Source: Erythroxylum novogranatense
Lineage: Eukaryota > Streptophyta > Magnoliopsida > Malpighiales > Erythroxylaceae
Reading direction: 5' to 3'
Assembly: GCA_029891385.1 (NCBI GenBank)
Contig: CM057233.1
Span: forward strand, 49,430,063 to 49,494,062
DNA length: 64,000 bases
Shown here: piece by piece, positions 1-9,385 of the stretch
Numbering within the stretch: position 1 is the stretch's first letter
Layout of the letters: each line of letters begins with the position of its first letter
Position numbers and translations under genes: made by a program
Notes under the pieces: generated by a model
Seen by the model: the letters and a program-made list of their open reading frames with translations, nothing else
Databases searched by the model: none
Told to the model about the DNA's origin: nothing

Positions 1-35
1 TGAGAGGATGAACTCATCCCTACTAGAGTGCAAAA

Positions 36-225
36 TTGTGGCGAGTTTGTATTGACTATCGCAAATTAAACGACGCCACTAGAAAGGACCACTTTCCTCG
101 CCATTCATCGATCGATGCTAGAAAGGTTAGCGAGAAATCGCGTTCTCGCTTTCTTAGATGGTTTTTCTGGTTACTTCCAAGTACCCATTGCCCTTTCAAA
201 ACTCTTGCAAAAGGATGAGAAATTT
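36..225 (+). pseudogene. pol: Reverse transcriptase fragment, Ty3/gypsy (Tat/Athila-type)
   Basis: Translation gives WRVCIDYRKLNDATRKDHFP, the fingers motif of gypsy RT, then after a frame change MLERLA and FLDGFSGYFQVPIA, the first palm motif with its catalytic aspartate. Sequence then jumps directly into the start of RNase H: the rest of the palm, including the YxDD box, is deleted. RT normally spans about 200 residues here; some 60 remain. It cannot encode active polymerase. Confidence 0.85.
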
Positions 226-720
226 GAGTTTGATGCTTCATGCCAAAAGGCTTTTGATACACTTAAAGCCAAACTCATTTCCCCTCCTATTCGTTGCCCT
301 GCTTGGCATTTGCCTTTTGAACTTTCGTGTGATGCTTCCAATTATGTTTGTGGGAGCTATGTTAGGACAACATGAGGAGAAGTTAGCTCGAGTTATTGCA
401 TACGCGCCCGTAACTTTAGATCCAAATTTCAAGCCAACTACACCACAACCGAGAAAGAGCTCTTTGCAATAATCTTCGCTTAGAAAAATTCGCCAAGATT
501 TGCTTAATTCCCATGTCATCATTTTCACCGATCACGCAGTAGTTAAGTACCTCTTGACGAAGCCACAATCAAAACCTGATTGATCCGTTGGACTTTGCTT
601 CTTCAAGAGTTTGATATTGAGATTAAAGATCGAGCCGGTGCCACAAACCAAGTAGTCAATTATCCGAAAGGCATCACCACAAGATACTAAAGGAGTAGAC
701 TCTTTCGATCCGATTTGTGA
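226..720 (+). pseudogene. pol: RNase H domain remnant
   Basis: Two frames together read CQKAFDTLKAKLISPPI, then FELSCDASNYVCG with the first catalytic aspartate, then LGQHEEKLARVIAYA and a TTEKELFAI-like stretch. This is the RT-connected RNase H of Ty3/gypsy, which degrades the RNA strand during replication. Frame changes near 340-370 and 440-480 and an internal stop break it. The segment from about 480 to 720 still shows the usual tether to integrase, but in several frames. Confidence 0.75.
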
Positions 721-849
721 TTCTTTTCCGGATTCATCGCCCCTGTGCCGCAGCTCAAGGAGCCTTGGTATGCGATATTGTCAATTACTTAATGACAAAT
801 TTAACCCCGTCTGTATGACTCGGGGCGCTCGAAATTGAAGAGTGAAGCT

Positions 850-1965
850 CGAATTACATTTGGGACGAGCCTTACCTTTGAAGATATGCAAGGACTAAGT
901 AATTCGTCGATGTGTCACCGACGAGGAATTCAATGACATACTATCGGCTTGCCACCCATGGTCTCTGGGGACATTTCAAGCTAGAAGAACAAATAGAAAA
1001 GTTTTGGATTCGTGGATTCTTCCGCCTACAATTTTTCGGGACTCTTTCCATTTTTGCCAAGCGTCGCATAAGTGTCAACGCTTGGAGGGTTAGGGAAGCG
1101 CCATGAGATGCCGAACAACCAATGATGTTCTGCTAAATCTTTGATGTTTGGGGTATCGATTTCACGGGACCGCTTCCCATCGCTCGGGTTCGTATATTCT
1201 CTTAGAGTGGACTATGTTTCAAATGGATCGAGGTCTGTACCGACTAGACAAGATGACGCCAGCAATACTAAATTCTTCAAATCCAATATCTTCGTCGATT
1301 TGGAATTCCCAAGGCAAGGTGAGCGATCGTGGAACCCATTTTGCAACCGGATTATTACTAACTTGCTTTCCAAATTTGAGTTACCCATAAGGTCTCTACC
1401 GCCTACCACCCACAAACCAATGGTCAAGGTAAGTTTCAACAGAGAGGTTAAGCACATTTTGGAAAGGATAGTCAAGCCTCTAAAAGGATTGAGTCTCGCA
1501 TTTAGAAGAAGCAAGCGTGGGCGTGTCGATCGCTTATAAATCCCGATAGAATGTCCCCATACCGTTGATTTATGGCAAGGCCTGCATTTACCCGTGGAGC
1601 TAGAGCATAAGGCCTATTGGGCAAGAAACAATGCAACATGGATTTTGACCTATCGGGAATGGAAAGGAAACTCCAACTGCAAGAATTAGAGGAGTTGCGA
1701 TTGAAGCATATGAGCACTCTCGGCTCTACAAGGAAAAGGCCAAACCGATACATGACAAGATTCTTCTCCGAAAGACTTTTAAGGAAGGCGACAAAGTGCT
1801 CTTATATAAAGCCCGCTTCACATTCAAACTCGCAAATTCAATCATCGTTGGAAGGGCCTTATGTGGTAGTTAAAGTACATAATTTTGGTATGATAGAACT
1901 TTTGCAGAACAAACCGGCGCACGATTTCAGGTCAATGGACATCTGCTCAAGCTCTATCATGGGAC
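850..1965 (+). pseudogene. pol: Integrase remnant, Ty3/gypsy (Tat/Athila-type)
   Basis: The zinc-binding region (about 870-1100) is scrambled by frameshifts. From 1137 the core reads IFDVWGIDFTGP with the first catalytic aspartate, then VDYVS, then SDRGTHF near 1322 with the second, and YHPQTNGQ near 1404 before the glutamate region. The C-terminal part (1560-1960) keeps YGKACHLPVELEHKAYW-like wording, an ELEELRL helix and a final VNGHLLKLYHG-like end. Many single-base indels interrupt it. Wording such as DVWGIDF and the long C-terminal helix are typical of plant Tat/Athila integrases. Confidence 0.85.
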
Positions 1966-2737
1966 TCTCAACCACTGTAATTATCAAAGTTACTTCTTTC
2001 CTCACCGCTTATCTCGTTATATGTCTTTGCTTTTGTTGCAAATTTTTATCGTCGTGATTCATTATTTAAGTGTGGGGAAAGACCCAATCAATAAGTTTAG
2101 ATGTAGTTAGGTAGGATTTCCCTTTTCTATTCTGCTCATTTGATTACCCTTTGTTAGTTCTACGGGATGTATTGGGTGACTCATTGCGGCAAACTTCATT
2201 GCTCGCCCGCGCTAATGTAGGGTTTGCATTTTATTCGCTGCGGCTAGCGATTGCCTCGTCATGGCGAATACGACCATCTTTGCCCTCCGACCGCTGGACA
2301 TCTCTTTTATCCGAGACCCTTTCGCCTTTTTCCTTTCACGCCTTTTGTTTGCCTCTCCCACACTATTTATTCTCCTTCCTCCTCTTTCTTTTCTCCCTCA
2401 CTCTCTCGCTTCTTCGCCACCTCTCTTCTCTCATTCGCCCGTAGTCGCCTCCTTCAAATTCTCCTCCACCGTCGACTCTAGTAAGCCTCTTTCATTTCGC
2501 TTTCCTTTTCGTTGGTTCATGTTTAGTTTGGGTCCTCGAAGCGCTTTTAAGCTATTTATCTGAGAATCGCTGTCACGCGACGAACTTCATAATTCGTCAT
2601 GACGAACGAAGCTTCATTCGTTGCGTGAGACACTCCTATTCGTCATGATTTAATGGTCATGAGACCTCGATTAAATCGTGACTTTCGAGGGTTAGTCGCG
2701 ACGAGGCGGTGATTCTGTATGATTTTGAGGGCTAAGT
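1966..2737 (+). other. Non-pol 3' region of copy 1, pyrimidine-rich stretch
   Basis: No recognisable protein. A first polypurine-like word lies at 2065-2078. From about 2280 to 2480 the strand is rich in C and T, as in plant 5' untranslated leaders, and it ends in a donor-like GTAAG near 2482. A 14-bp perfect palindrome TTCGTCATGACGAA lies near 2597. Several open frames here are low-complexity Ser/Pro/Leu and I do not regard them as genes. Confidence 0.5.
2065..2078 (+). promoter_or_regulatory. Polypurine-tract-like word, first of three
   Basis: TTTAAGTGTGGGGA, identical to the tract that precedes LTR-A at 4479. It lies just after integrase, about 2.4 kb from the LTR. It could act as an extra plus-strand primer site (central-PPT-like); that is inference. 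Confidence 0.5.
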
Positions 2738-2962
2738 TTGGCTTCTATTATTTGTAATTACAGAATCATGTCTCATACTCACAATGCTAGCAGTAGCGAG
2801 AAACCTCCTCCTCTTGCTTCTTCCGCAATTCCGTCTCGTGAGTCTCCTCCACCTGTAGTTGCCTCAGCTTCTCCCGAGGTGGCCATGCTTCGAGCAAATA
2901 TCCGTCATCTTGAGACTCAACTAGAGGTCGATGGCGAGACCATCCGCCCATACGTAACATAA
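2738..2962 (+). CDS. Small ORF of unknown nature in the element's 3' region
   Basis: A 74-residue frame starting at ATG 2738. It has a Ser/Pro-rich first half (residues 12-45) and a short heptad-like helix (LRANIRHLETQLEV) near its end. It lies downstream of integrase in the sense direction, where some Tat/Athila elements carry an extra ORF, sometimes env-like. No membrane segment or signal peptide is visible. I cannot assign a function; it may be chance or the decayed end of a longer frame. Confidence 0.2.
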   Translation: MASIICNYRIMSHTHNASSSEKPPPLASSAIPSRESPPPVVASASPEVAMLRANIRHLETQLEVDGETIRPYVT

Positions 2963-3301
2963 TTACCGCTCGCCTTCATCACTGCTCCATCTCCGGTCCA
3001 CGGCTGCTCCTAACTCTTTCCTATAGTTCCGCCTCACCTTCTTTTCGTGCTCCTCGTGTCGCTGCCCCTCCGGATCCGCCTCACCGATGATCCCGCAGAA
3101 TAGTTTAGGCTGTTTCTTTTCGCTTTTGTCGTTGTTCTTTTCCTGATTTTCTTTTCTTCGTTGTAATTTTAGTTAGTTCTTTGCCTCCTATTATTTTTTG
3201 TACATTTCTTTTTGAGCTTAATGATATATCCCGTTCTCTTTGTGTTCTAGTTGTTTCATGCTTCTATTCTCAGGTTCTCACGCCATCAGGACAATGCCAT
3301 G

Positions 3302-3315
3302 TTTAAGTGTGGGGA
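3302..3315 (+). promoter_or_regulatory. Polypurine-tract-like word, second of three
   Basis: Exact second copy of TTTAAGTGTGGGGA, roughly midway between integrase and the LTR. Confidence 0.5.
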
Positions 3316-3939
3316 ACTTCCTTTTATATTCTCGTGATTGTACACCTATTAAAATTTGTGCATAATTTTGTGGGCCCGTTGCTTTTACTGATAAATTTGG
3401 ACTCAATCAAAACATTTTCTGCACTTGTTCTTTTGTGCCCTTGCATGCAAAACCCTTATAAGTTTCAAACTGATACTTGAGTTTTTGAAAATGCTCTCCA
3501 TTCTTCGAACGATAATTGGTTTTGGCAAAAATTTTAACTTTTGAAGTTTTCAAAACAAAGTAAATGGGAGCATGCTAACAAGATAGCATTTTAAGTTTTA
3601 AGACTTGAGATTGATCATCGAGACAAAACCTTGTTGGAAGGATATTCGAGCCAAATTTTTCTTATATATTTTTGTGTGTGCATCCGCTAGTCCATTCTTC
3701 TCTAGAACTTGGTCAATTTTTACTCAAAGCTTGATGGACTAGATTTTTGTGGATATGATAGAGGCGTTCTTTCTTTCAGCTTTTTCCCCAAACACCAACC
3801 CTTAAACACTTTTTCCTCTTGTTAGCCCTCGAGCCTTTTCTATGAGCATTTGCATACATTCTTAGATGATCGGTAGTCTGTGTTTAGTTATTAGTCGTTG
3901 GAAAAAAAGTGTTGAAAATGAAAAGTGTTAGTCTTGTGT

Positions 3940-3997
3940 ATCCCTAAAAGGATCATAATGTGTTGCATCCCAAAGGGATTAGATCTCAAAATGAGAT
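3940..3997 (+). repeat. Three consecutive short hairpins (copy 1)
   Basis: ATCCCTAAAAGGAT (3940-3953), ATCCCAAAGGGAT (3967-3979) and ATCTCAAAATGAGAT (3983-3997) are three small inverted repeats in a row, followed by a run of A. The same triplet occurs at 13588-13649 before the next LTR. Confidence 0.7.
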
Positions 3998-4478
3998 AGC
4001 CAAAAAAAAAAAGTGTGTATTCAATTTATTTTAGTGTAGTGTTTTAGTTTTGTCATTGACATCGATTCTCACTTTACGCGCATGCTCATATTTTTCTTTC
4101 TTTCACATCATCCATTCATTTAGCCTTCCGCTCATTACAACCCTTAAAGACCTCTTGATCTTCAAATTGATAGTCCTTGTAGTGGAGAAATAAAATTGAT
4201 ATGCTTATGGTAGGAGATGTATTAAGCGATTGAGAGAAAATATCCCTACTATACAAGTGAGACGAGCGTAAACACCATATCCCGAGTGATTCTCTTGTTG
4301 TTCAATCTTGTGCTTAAATTCTTTCAATGTTTGTTTTATTAGCACTCTTCAATTTGCTGCGTTAGAATTCTGATAAAGTGGATTGAGTCAATTTTGGTTG
4401 TTGTTTGAGCATGGGCATAATTTTCTTTTACTCTTGTACCTTTTTGACTCTTATAAGCTTTGTTCAGGAGTACAAAGG

Positions 4479-4494
4479 TTTAAGTGTGGGGATT
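4479..4494 (+). promoter_or_regulatory. Polypurine tract of copy 1
   Basis: TTTAAGTGTGGGGA followed two bases later by the TG that opens LTR-A. The same arrangement stands before LTR-B and, on the other strand, before the 3' LTR of element N. It primes plus-strand DNA synthesis. Confidence 0.8.
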
Positions 4495-4930
4495 TGATCG
4501 ACCAAATTTATATTATAAATTAGGCCCGCTTTTCTTTAGTAATTATGCATTTGTTGACTCGATTTATGATTTTTATGCTTATTTTGGTCCCGCATTTGAT
4601 TTTTGATAAATTGCACATTGTTAGTATTTTGTTGTCATTTGTCATTAATTTTGCATAATTTTTATTGGGACAATTGATACTGCGAATGGGTTGTATTTTG
4701 TAGGACCAAAGGAGTCAACATTCAACAAGTCAACACGCCGCGAGATTCGCTGGGGTGAACCAAACTCTCCATTCGCCGAGGCTAATTAATGGTATTTAAT
4801 TCTTTCACCGCCATGAAAGTGACCATTCAATGTTCGTTGCGTGAACGGCCATTAGCCACAGCCGAAAGTCGGATAATCCGCCTATATTTGGCAAAAGTTC
4901 CATCGTTCCGACCCTACCAAGACGCATCCC

Positions 4931-4938
4931 TATAAAAC
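4931..4938 (+). promoter_or_regulatory. TATA box of LTR-A
   Basis: TATAAAAC about 440 bp into the LTR, preceded by GCATCCC. The same motif is present at the matching position of LTR-B. Likely RNA polymerase II promoter of the element. Confidence 0.55.
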
Positions 4939-5650
4939 TTTGCCATTTAGGGCAAAAACAGAGACTACCGCATGAGTTTTCTTCTTTCTTCCTTCGCTTC
5001 TAATAGTTTTCGTTTTACGTTTGTTTTGTAGATTCGCCGCTTCAAATGGATGACGCCATCCTCATTCATCTCTTCCATCGCTTTCATCTCTGTTCGTTCA
5101 TTATTGGAAACATGAACCGAGATGATCCTTCAACAAATAAGATTTCATCCGCACCACGGTCGGCTAAGTGTACTATCTTCCTAAATGTAGCAATGGTCGG
5201 AGTTCCGTAAGCTAAACAAGGGTAATCGATTATAGTTAGGATTTCAGATTTGTATTTGCAATGATCCGAGTTGGTATTTTTGCAATGTATTTGATTGAAT
5301 CTTGCTATAGTTTAGTAGGATGTTAACTATGATCTATGGTATGGATCGATTTCTGTTGAAGTTTGTGCCAAATACATGAAGTCTCATGTATGTTAAATGA
5401 TTTGCATGAGTTGATTTAATCTACCTAGTTGTGTTTGGTTAAATTAATTTTGTGTTTATTTGATTAACTGTTGCATTAATCATTCCATAGCATACACTAA
5501 GGTTTTTAACTAATTTTAATTAATCGAGTTGATTAATTAATTTTGGACTTAACGAGTTGTTAAGGTTTAGCTTTCGAAATTTAGTGGATTTTAAACCTCG
5601 ATATTATTTTGAACGATGATGACCCGAGCCACATTTTCAGGAGAGTTTTA

Positions 5651-5655
5651 GTAAG
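5651..5655. repeat. Target-site duplication of element N, left copy
   Basis: GTAAG, repeated at 12629-12633. The unoccupied site is preserved in LTR-B near 15329, where GTAAG occurs once. Confidence 0.95.
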
Positions 5656-7051
5656 TGATGGGTGTCGAATCCACCAAAAATAAATCCCAAACACCAAACG
5701 AAAATAAATTGCGCACAGTGGTAAATGGGGTCGATCCACGAGAATGGAATAATTGATTCTATTTAAATGCCAAAGAACTAATGAAAATAATTAAATGGGG
5801 GTTTAGAGTTTTCTACTAAAACTACTAATTGAAATAACAACCGATAAAAGATTAACGCAAATTAATAAAACAATAACCAACAAAGAACGCAAATAAATTT
5901 GATAAACTCAATAAACGATACTAGCCAGAAATTCCTAATTGTGCTTAGACCACCATCATCGACTCAAATATTTTCTTTGGTTTAATAATAGGTTAGCTAT
6001 AGTTACCAACTACCTCTGCTCCCTCGCTTCTTCTTAATTTTAGAATAGTCGCAGAAACTCCTTTGACTATTCCCTAATTAACTAATAACCCTTCGAGACT
6101 CTCTCCGAGATTCAATTAATTAACAACATTAAATTCTAAAGAAACACTAACCCTAATCGACCACGACCGACTCATGCTTCATCTAGTTAGATCGCAAGTT
6201 CCTCCACACAAAATCGCATAAGTACTATGCCCTAGTGCCAATTGCCACAAATACCAATCACCCAGCTTAGACTCCACCAAGTAAATCAACATGCGATATG
6301 TAAATTAAGTAACTCTACAATCAGCCTCAATCGCAGAATCAATTAATAAACAATGACAAGAATCGTAAACAAGACGAATATTATAAACCAAATATTAGGA
6401 ACAATAGTCTCACGAGTCAAAGCATAATAATTGGAATTCCCGACTAAAAATAACTTAGCTACTCATACGAAAATTAAACCAAACAAAGTTCTTAATTGTC
6501 ATAGTCTCCATAACAAAGAAAAGAAAAAGAACTAATAAAAAGAAAATCTGAAGTTGGCCGATGCTACTCCCTGCGGCTGCTACTTCGCTCCTTGTATCGT
6601 CACTGTGTCAATCCCATTGCGTGCATGTCTTCCTTTCTTTTTTTTTCGTTAATTCCTCCTTGGCTGCGTCTTCTCTAGGTTTTGTCCTTCTTCTGCCACG
6701 CTGCTTTGGTCCCTTTAAAATCCTCCTCTTTGCTTTCACGTGTTCGCCATTCCCCTCACTAGCTTGCCCTCTCCGCTCGATACATTCTTATATCGTTGAT
6801 TTTAATTGCTTCCTCCATGTACATTAATTCATCCTCGCATCAATGGGCTTGTTAGCCGACCACTCCAGCTGTCTTCTTGTCTTTGTTGCTTCAATTAGTT
6901 GCTGTCTTCCTCTTTAATTTCCCTCTTCATGCAAAACTTGTAATTTCCTACAAGGAAACATTAAATCAAATTAAGTCTCAATAATTGAATCAACAAGAGG
7001 AATAAAAAGGGATAATTAAAACAACAAAACTAGAAAAATATGCACTTATCA
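5656..7051 (-). repeat. 3' LTR of element N
   Basis: On the minus strand it begins TGATAAGTGCATA at 7051 and ends CACCCATCA at 5656, the usual TG...CA. The polypurine tract is directly adjacent at 7056-7069. The coding-like frames inside are not genes. Confidence 0.93.
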
Positions 7052-7055
7052 AATA

Positions 7056-7069
7056 TCCCCACACTTAAA
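7056..7069 (-). promoter_or_regulatory. Polypurine tract of element N
   Basis: Minus strand TTTAAGTGTGGGGA, four bases before the 3' LTR. A second copy with similar flanks lies 1.1 kb upstream at 8193-8206. Confidence 0.85.
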
Positions 7070-7436
7070 CGATGCTTGTCCTCAAGTATAAAAGAGAACT
7101 AAGACACAATGAAAAATCGCTCCAATAAATGAAACATGCACAGAGGTAATGTAAACTAGGAATGAGAGCGCAATCTTGTCCCAATATCAACGAAATGTCA
7201 AATAAATGCAACAAATTTCCCACACGAGAAGACACAAGCCTGAACTCAAATTGAAGCGCATGCATGAATTACCGAATTTTAATTAAAAACCAATCAAGCC
7301 TAGAAAACACACTTTACTTATCAGATGGTTAATATACACAAGGAATTCAATTTACGTGGTAGTCATGGAAGATCGGGTTAACCTTAATTACTTAATTAGG
7401 TGTTTTTAGCTATAATTTGCTCGGAATTGTCATTGG

Positions 7437-7489
7437 CCTTTTTACGCGAATGCAAACATTTGTGATGAATGTCATCCGGTTACTCGGTC
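7437..7489 (-). repeat. 53-bp direct repeat in the 3' UTR of N, copy 1
   Basis: Runs from CCTTTTTACGCGAATG to GGTTACTCGGTC on the plus strand. It matches 7617-7669 with a handful of substitutions, 180 bp apart. Confidence 0.8.
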
Positions 7490-7616
7490 AATCACAACGC
7501 CAAGTGGCTTTAGCCTTACTCATAATTACTCATATGCTTGCACCCCTTTTTTTCTTTTTTTTTTTCGAGTAATCAGAGGAGTAGTTGGTTGCCTCACACG
7601 TCATAGTTGTTAGAGA

Positions 7617-7669
7617 CCTTTTTACGCGAGCGCAAACAATTGTGATGAATGTTGCCCGGTTACTCAGTC
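7617..7669 (-). repeat. 53-bp direct repeat in the 3' UTR of N, copy 2
   Basis: Second copy of the unit at 7437-7489; differences again fall mostly at CG-containing positions. Confidence 0.8.
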
Positions 7670-8192
7670 TCGTCCGACCTTTAGACGGATTTTTGGCTTC
7701 GCTCACAACCACCTTTGGTGATTGGCGGAACGAATCTAACACCTTTTTTATGTTTATTCCTCATTCCCTTTCTCACCATAATTTCCCACATCAATCCAAA
7801 GTTCAACACATATACTAACTCAACTTCTAAGCTTAACATGACTCTAGGCAAGAAAGGCACCGATTAATCACACAATTTTTTTAAAATTCTAACCAATTAA
7901 CTCAAGCCTGCAACTTCAACATATAGGACAAAATCATTAACATTTAATTAACATTAAGCAACAAGGGACTCAATCATACTCTCGACTCCTTTAAAACAAT
8001 CCACCATTACCTAAGGCACAACAATTTATCAAGCAAAATGGAGAAAAAGAAGGTCTCCTAAGTCTATCACAGACAATGCAAATGACTAGAAGTCAAAATA
8101 TACCTGAAACGACAGGGGTCATAAAAACAAAAATAGCACAAAAACAGAAACAGCACAAAAACAACATGCATCTCAAAAACTAGAAATCACCC

Positions 8193-8206
8193 TCCCCACA
8201 CTTAAA
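8193..8206 (-). promoter_or_regulatory. Second polypurine-like word in element N
   Basis: Minus strand TTTAAGTGTGGGGA. The bases before it (a GAGGACAA-type stretch) also resemble those before the true tract at 7056, so about 40 bp are duplicated. It lies directly downstream of the deleted pol region. Confidence 0.55.
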
Positions 8207-8734
8207 GCATGCGTTGTCCTCAACGTAAAAGTAAATGAAAAGGGTAAACCGAGGACTTCCCTGAATCTGGAGAGAAGATGAGGGCTTATACGTGAGCTCG
8301 CTTAGGCATCCCGCCAAGAGGGTACAGCTAGTACAAGGAGGGATGAGAGCCAACATATGATCATATAAAGGACTCCGCCACCGTAATCCAAGAACTTCGA
8401 ATTGATCCAATGCCAACCTCCCGAAAGACACATGGAAGGAAAGGAAAATATCAAAACAAAGAAAGAAGGAAACAAACGAGACAAAAGAACACAAAATAAA
8501 GCAAAAGAAAAGAAAGAAAATAAAATAAAATAAAAATATGGGCTGCCTCATTAGCGCCTTGTTTAACGCCCTAGGCTCGACGATCCTCGCTTCGATGTTA
8601 ACCATCGCCTCGATGTTGAAATCAGCAATGGTCCCACCAATTGCCTCCCTGCACTCTCGAAACACTCTAATTAGTTTCTCCTCTTTCGTGTCGCCGAGCA
8701 TGCCGGATATGATCACGGCGAGTCTCACCATCAC
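8207..8734 (-). pseudogene. pol: Fused remnant: RT N-terminus joined to the post-pol region
   Basis: The minus-strand frame ends at 8180 and starts at 8734. Its first residues read EEKLIRVFRECREAIGGTIADF, cut here to EEKLIRVFRECREAIG plus GTIADF, the segment that opens RT in this branch. It then passes without a stop into NIEARIVEPRALNKALMRQP and a hydrophobic Phe/Leu-rich tail with no pol similarity. RT palm, RNase H and integrase are missing between the two parts. The tail is probably translated 3' region rather than a real transmembrane protein. Confidence 0.6.
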
Positions 8735-8739
8735 CTAAA

Positions 8740-9385
8740 TATGTATTTCAAATGCTTGAGAAGCGCTGAGCTCCAAATTTGGGGCCTCATCAAGATATCA
8801 TCGTAAACTTCGCATCGATCAAGAAATCTCTTAACTCCATCAACGTACATCCTATGACACGAAGCATAATTCAACTCATCATCATAATTTAAAGCGAAGC
8901 CTCATGAGTCAAATCTTCAATGATATCAACATTATAAACACAAGACACATTTTCAGCCCTTTCATGGCATCATAAACATTGAATTTCACCACTTCACCAT
9001 CAAACTCTAAAGTCAATGAGCCACTATGCACATCTATCTTTGCCTTAGCAGATCGAGGAAAGGCCTACCTAACAAGATATCGAAGAATTAGATGAACTAT
9101 CATTTCCCATGTCAAGAACAAAGAAATCAGCAGGAAAATTAATCCATTGACTTGAACTAGCACATCCTCTAAAACACCTTCAGGATAAACAATCGATCGA
9201 TCCGCCAATTGAATTATAATTCCAGTACTAGTTAATAGACCAAGACCCAGGGAGGTATAAATAGATAAAGGCATCACATTAATAGAGGCTCCTAAGTCAC
9301 ACATAGCCTTACTTATACCAATATTCCCAATTTTGCAAGGAATGGAAAACATACCTTGGTCGCAACACTTAGGAGGTAGTTTCTC
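8740..9385 (-). pseudogene. pro: Aspartic protease of element N
   Basis: The minus-strand frame 9352-9065 reads FSIPCKIGNIGISKAMCDLG then ASINVMP, the retropepsin active-site motif DLGASIN with its catalytic aspartate near residue 19. LADRSIVYPEGVLEDVLVQV follows, normal for Tat/Athila protease. The later part (8740-9064) continues in another frame as KIDVHSGSLTLEFDGE and VKFNVYDAMK. One or two frameshifts break it. The enzyme would process the Gag-Pol polyprotein in the particle. Confidence 0.8.

Larger units (their letters stand above)
2963..4478 (+). other. 3' untranslated region of copy 1
   Basis: No coding sequence seen. It holds a second polypurine-like word (3302-3315), T-rich stretches, and three small hairpins at 3940-3997. 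From about 3900 onward it is nearly identical to 13541-14138, showing that both precede an LTR of the same family. Confidence 0.6.
1..4494 (+). mobile_element. 3' part of a Tat/Athila-type Ty3/gypsy element (copy 1)
   Basis: The segment runs from inside reverse transcriptase to the polypurine tract just before LTR-A. Domain order RT, RNase H, integrase is that of Ty3/gypsy, and the wording of RT and integrase together with the tRNA-Asp-type primer site downstream of its LTR fits the plant Tat/Athila branch. The left end lies outside the window. All coding parts carry frameshifts and deletions, so it is a non-functional copy. About 2.5 kb of non-pol sequence separates integrase from the LTR, long but normal for this branch. 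Confidence 0.85.
4495..5655 (+). repeat. LTR-A, left part (split by element N)
   Basis: It starts with TGATCGACC right after the polypurine tract and matches LTR-B (14154-15611) closely. It breaks off at 5655, where element N begins, and resumes at 12634; the two parts add up to about 1.44 kb. Differences from LTR-B concentrate in a CG-rich stretch at about 4730-4880. Confidence 0.9.
7070..8192 (-). other. 3' untranslated region of element N
   Basis: No coding sequence recognised. It contains a 53-bp direct repeat (7437-7489 and 7617-7669) and A/T-rich stretches. The frames at 7530-7818 fall inside the repeats and are not gene-like. Confidence 0.6.

Noticed and set aside
2261..2563. Open frames rich in Ser, Pro, Phe and Leu in C/T-rich DNA
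   Set aside because: Low complexity, overlapping in three frames, no motif. Best explained as pyrimidine-rich untranslated sequence of the element.
6561..6827. Frame with a hydrophobic Leu/Phe/Ser protein, repeated at 12133-12405
   Set aside because: Lies inside both LTRs of N and in antisense to the element; the two versions differ by frameshifts. Not a gene.
8302..8484. Possible membrane protein on the minus strand
   Set aside because: Shadow frame of the N 3' region; hydrophobicity comes from T/A-rich sequence.
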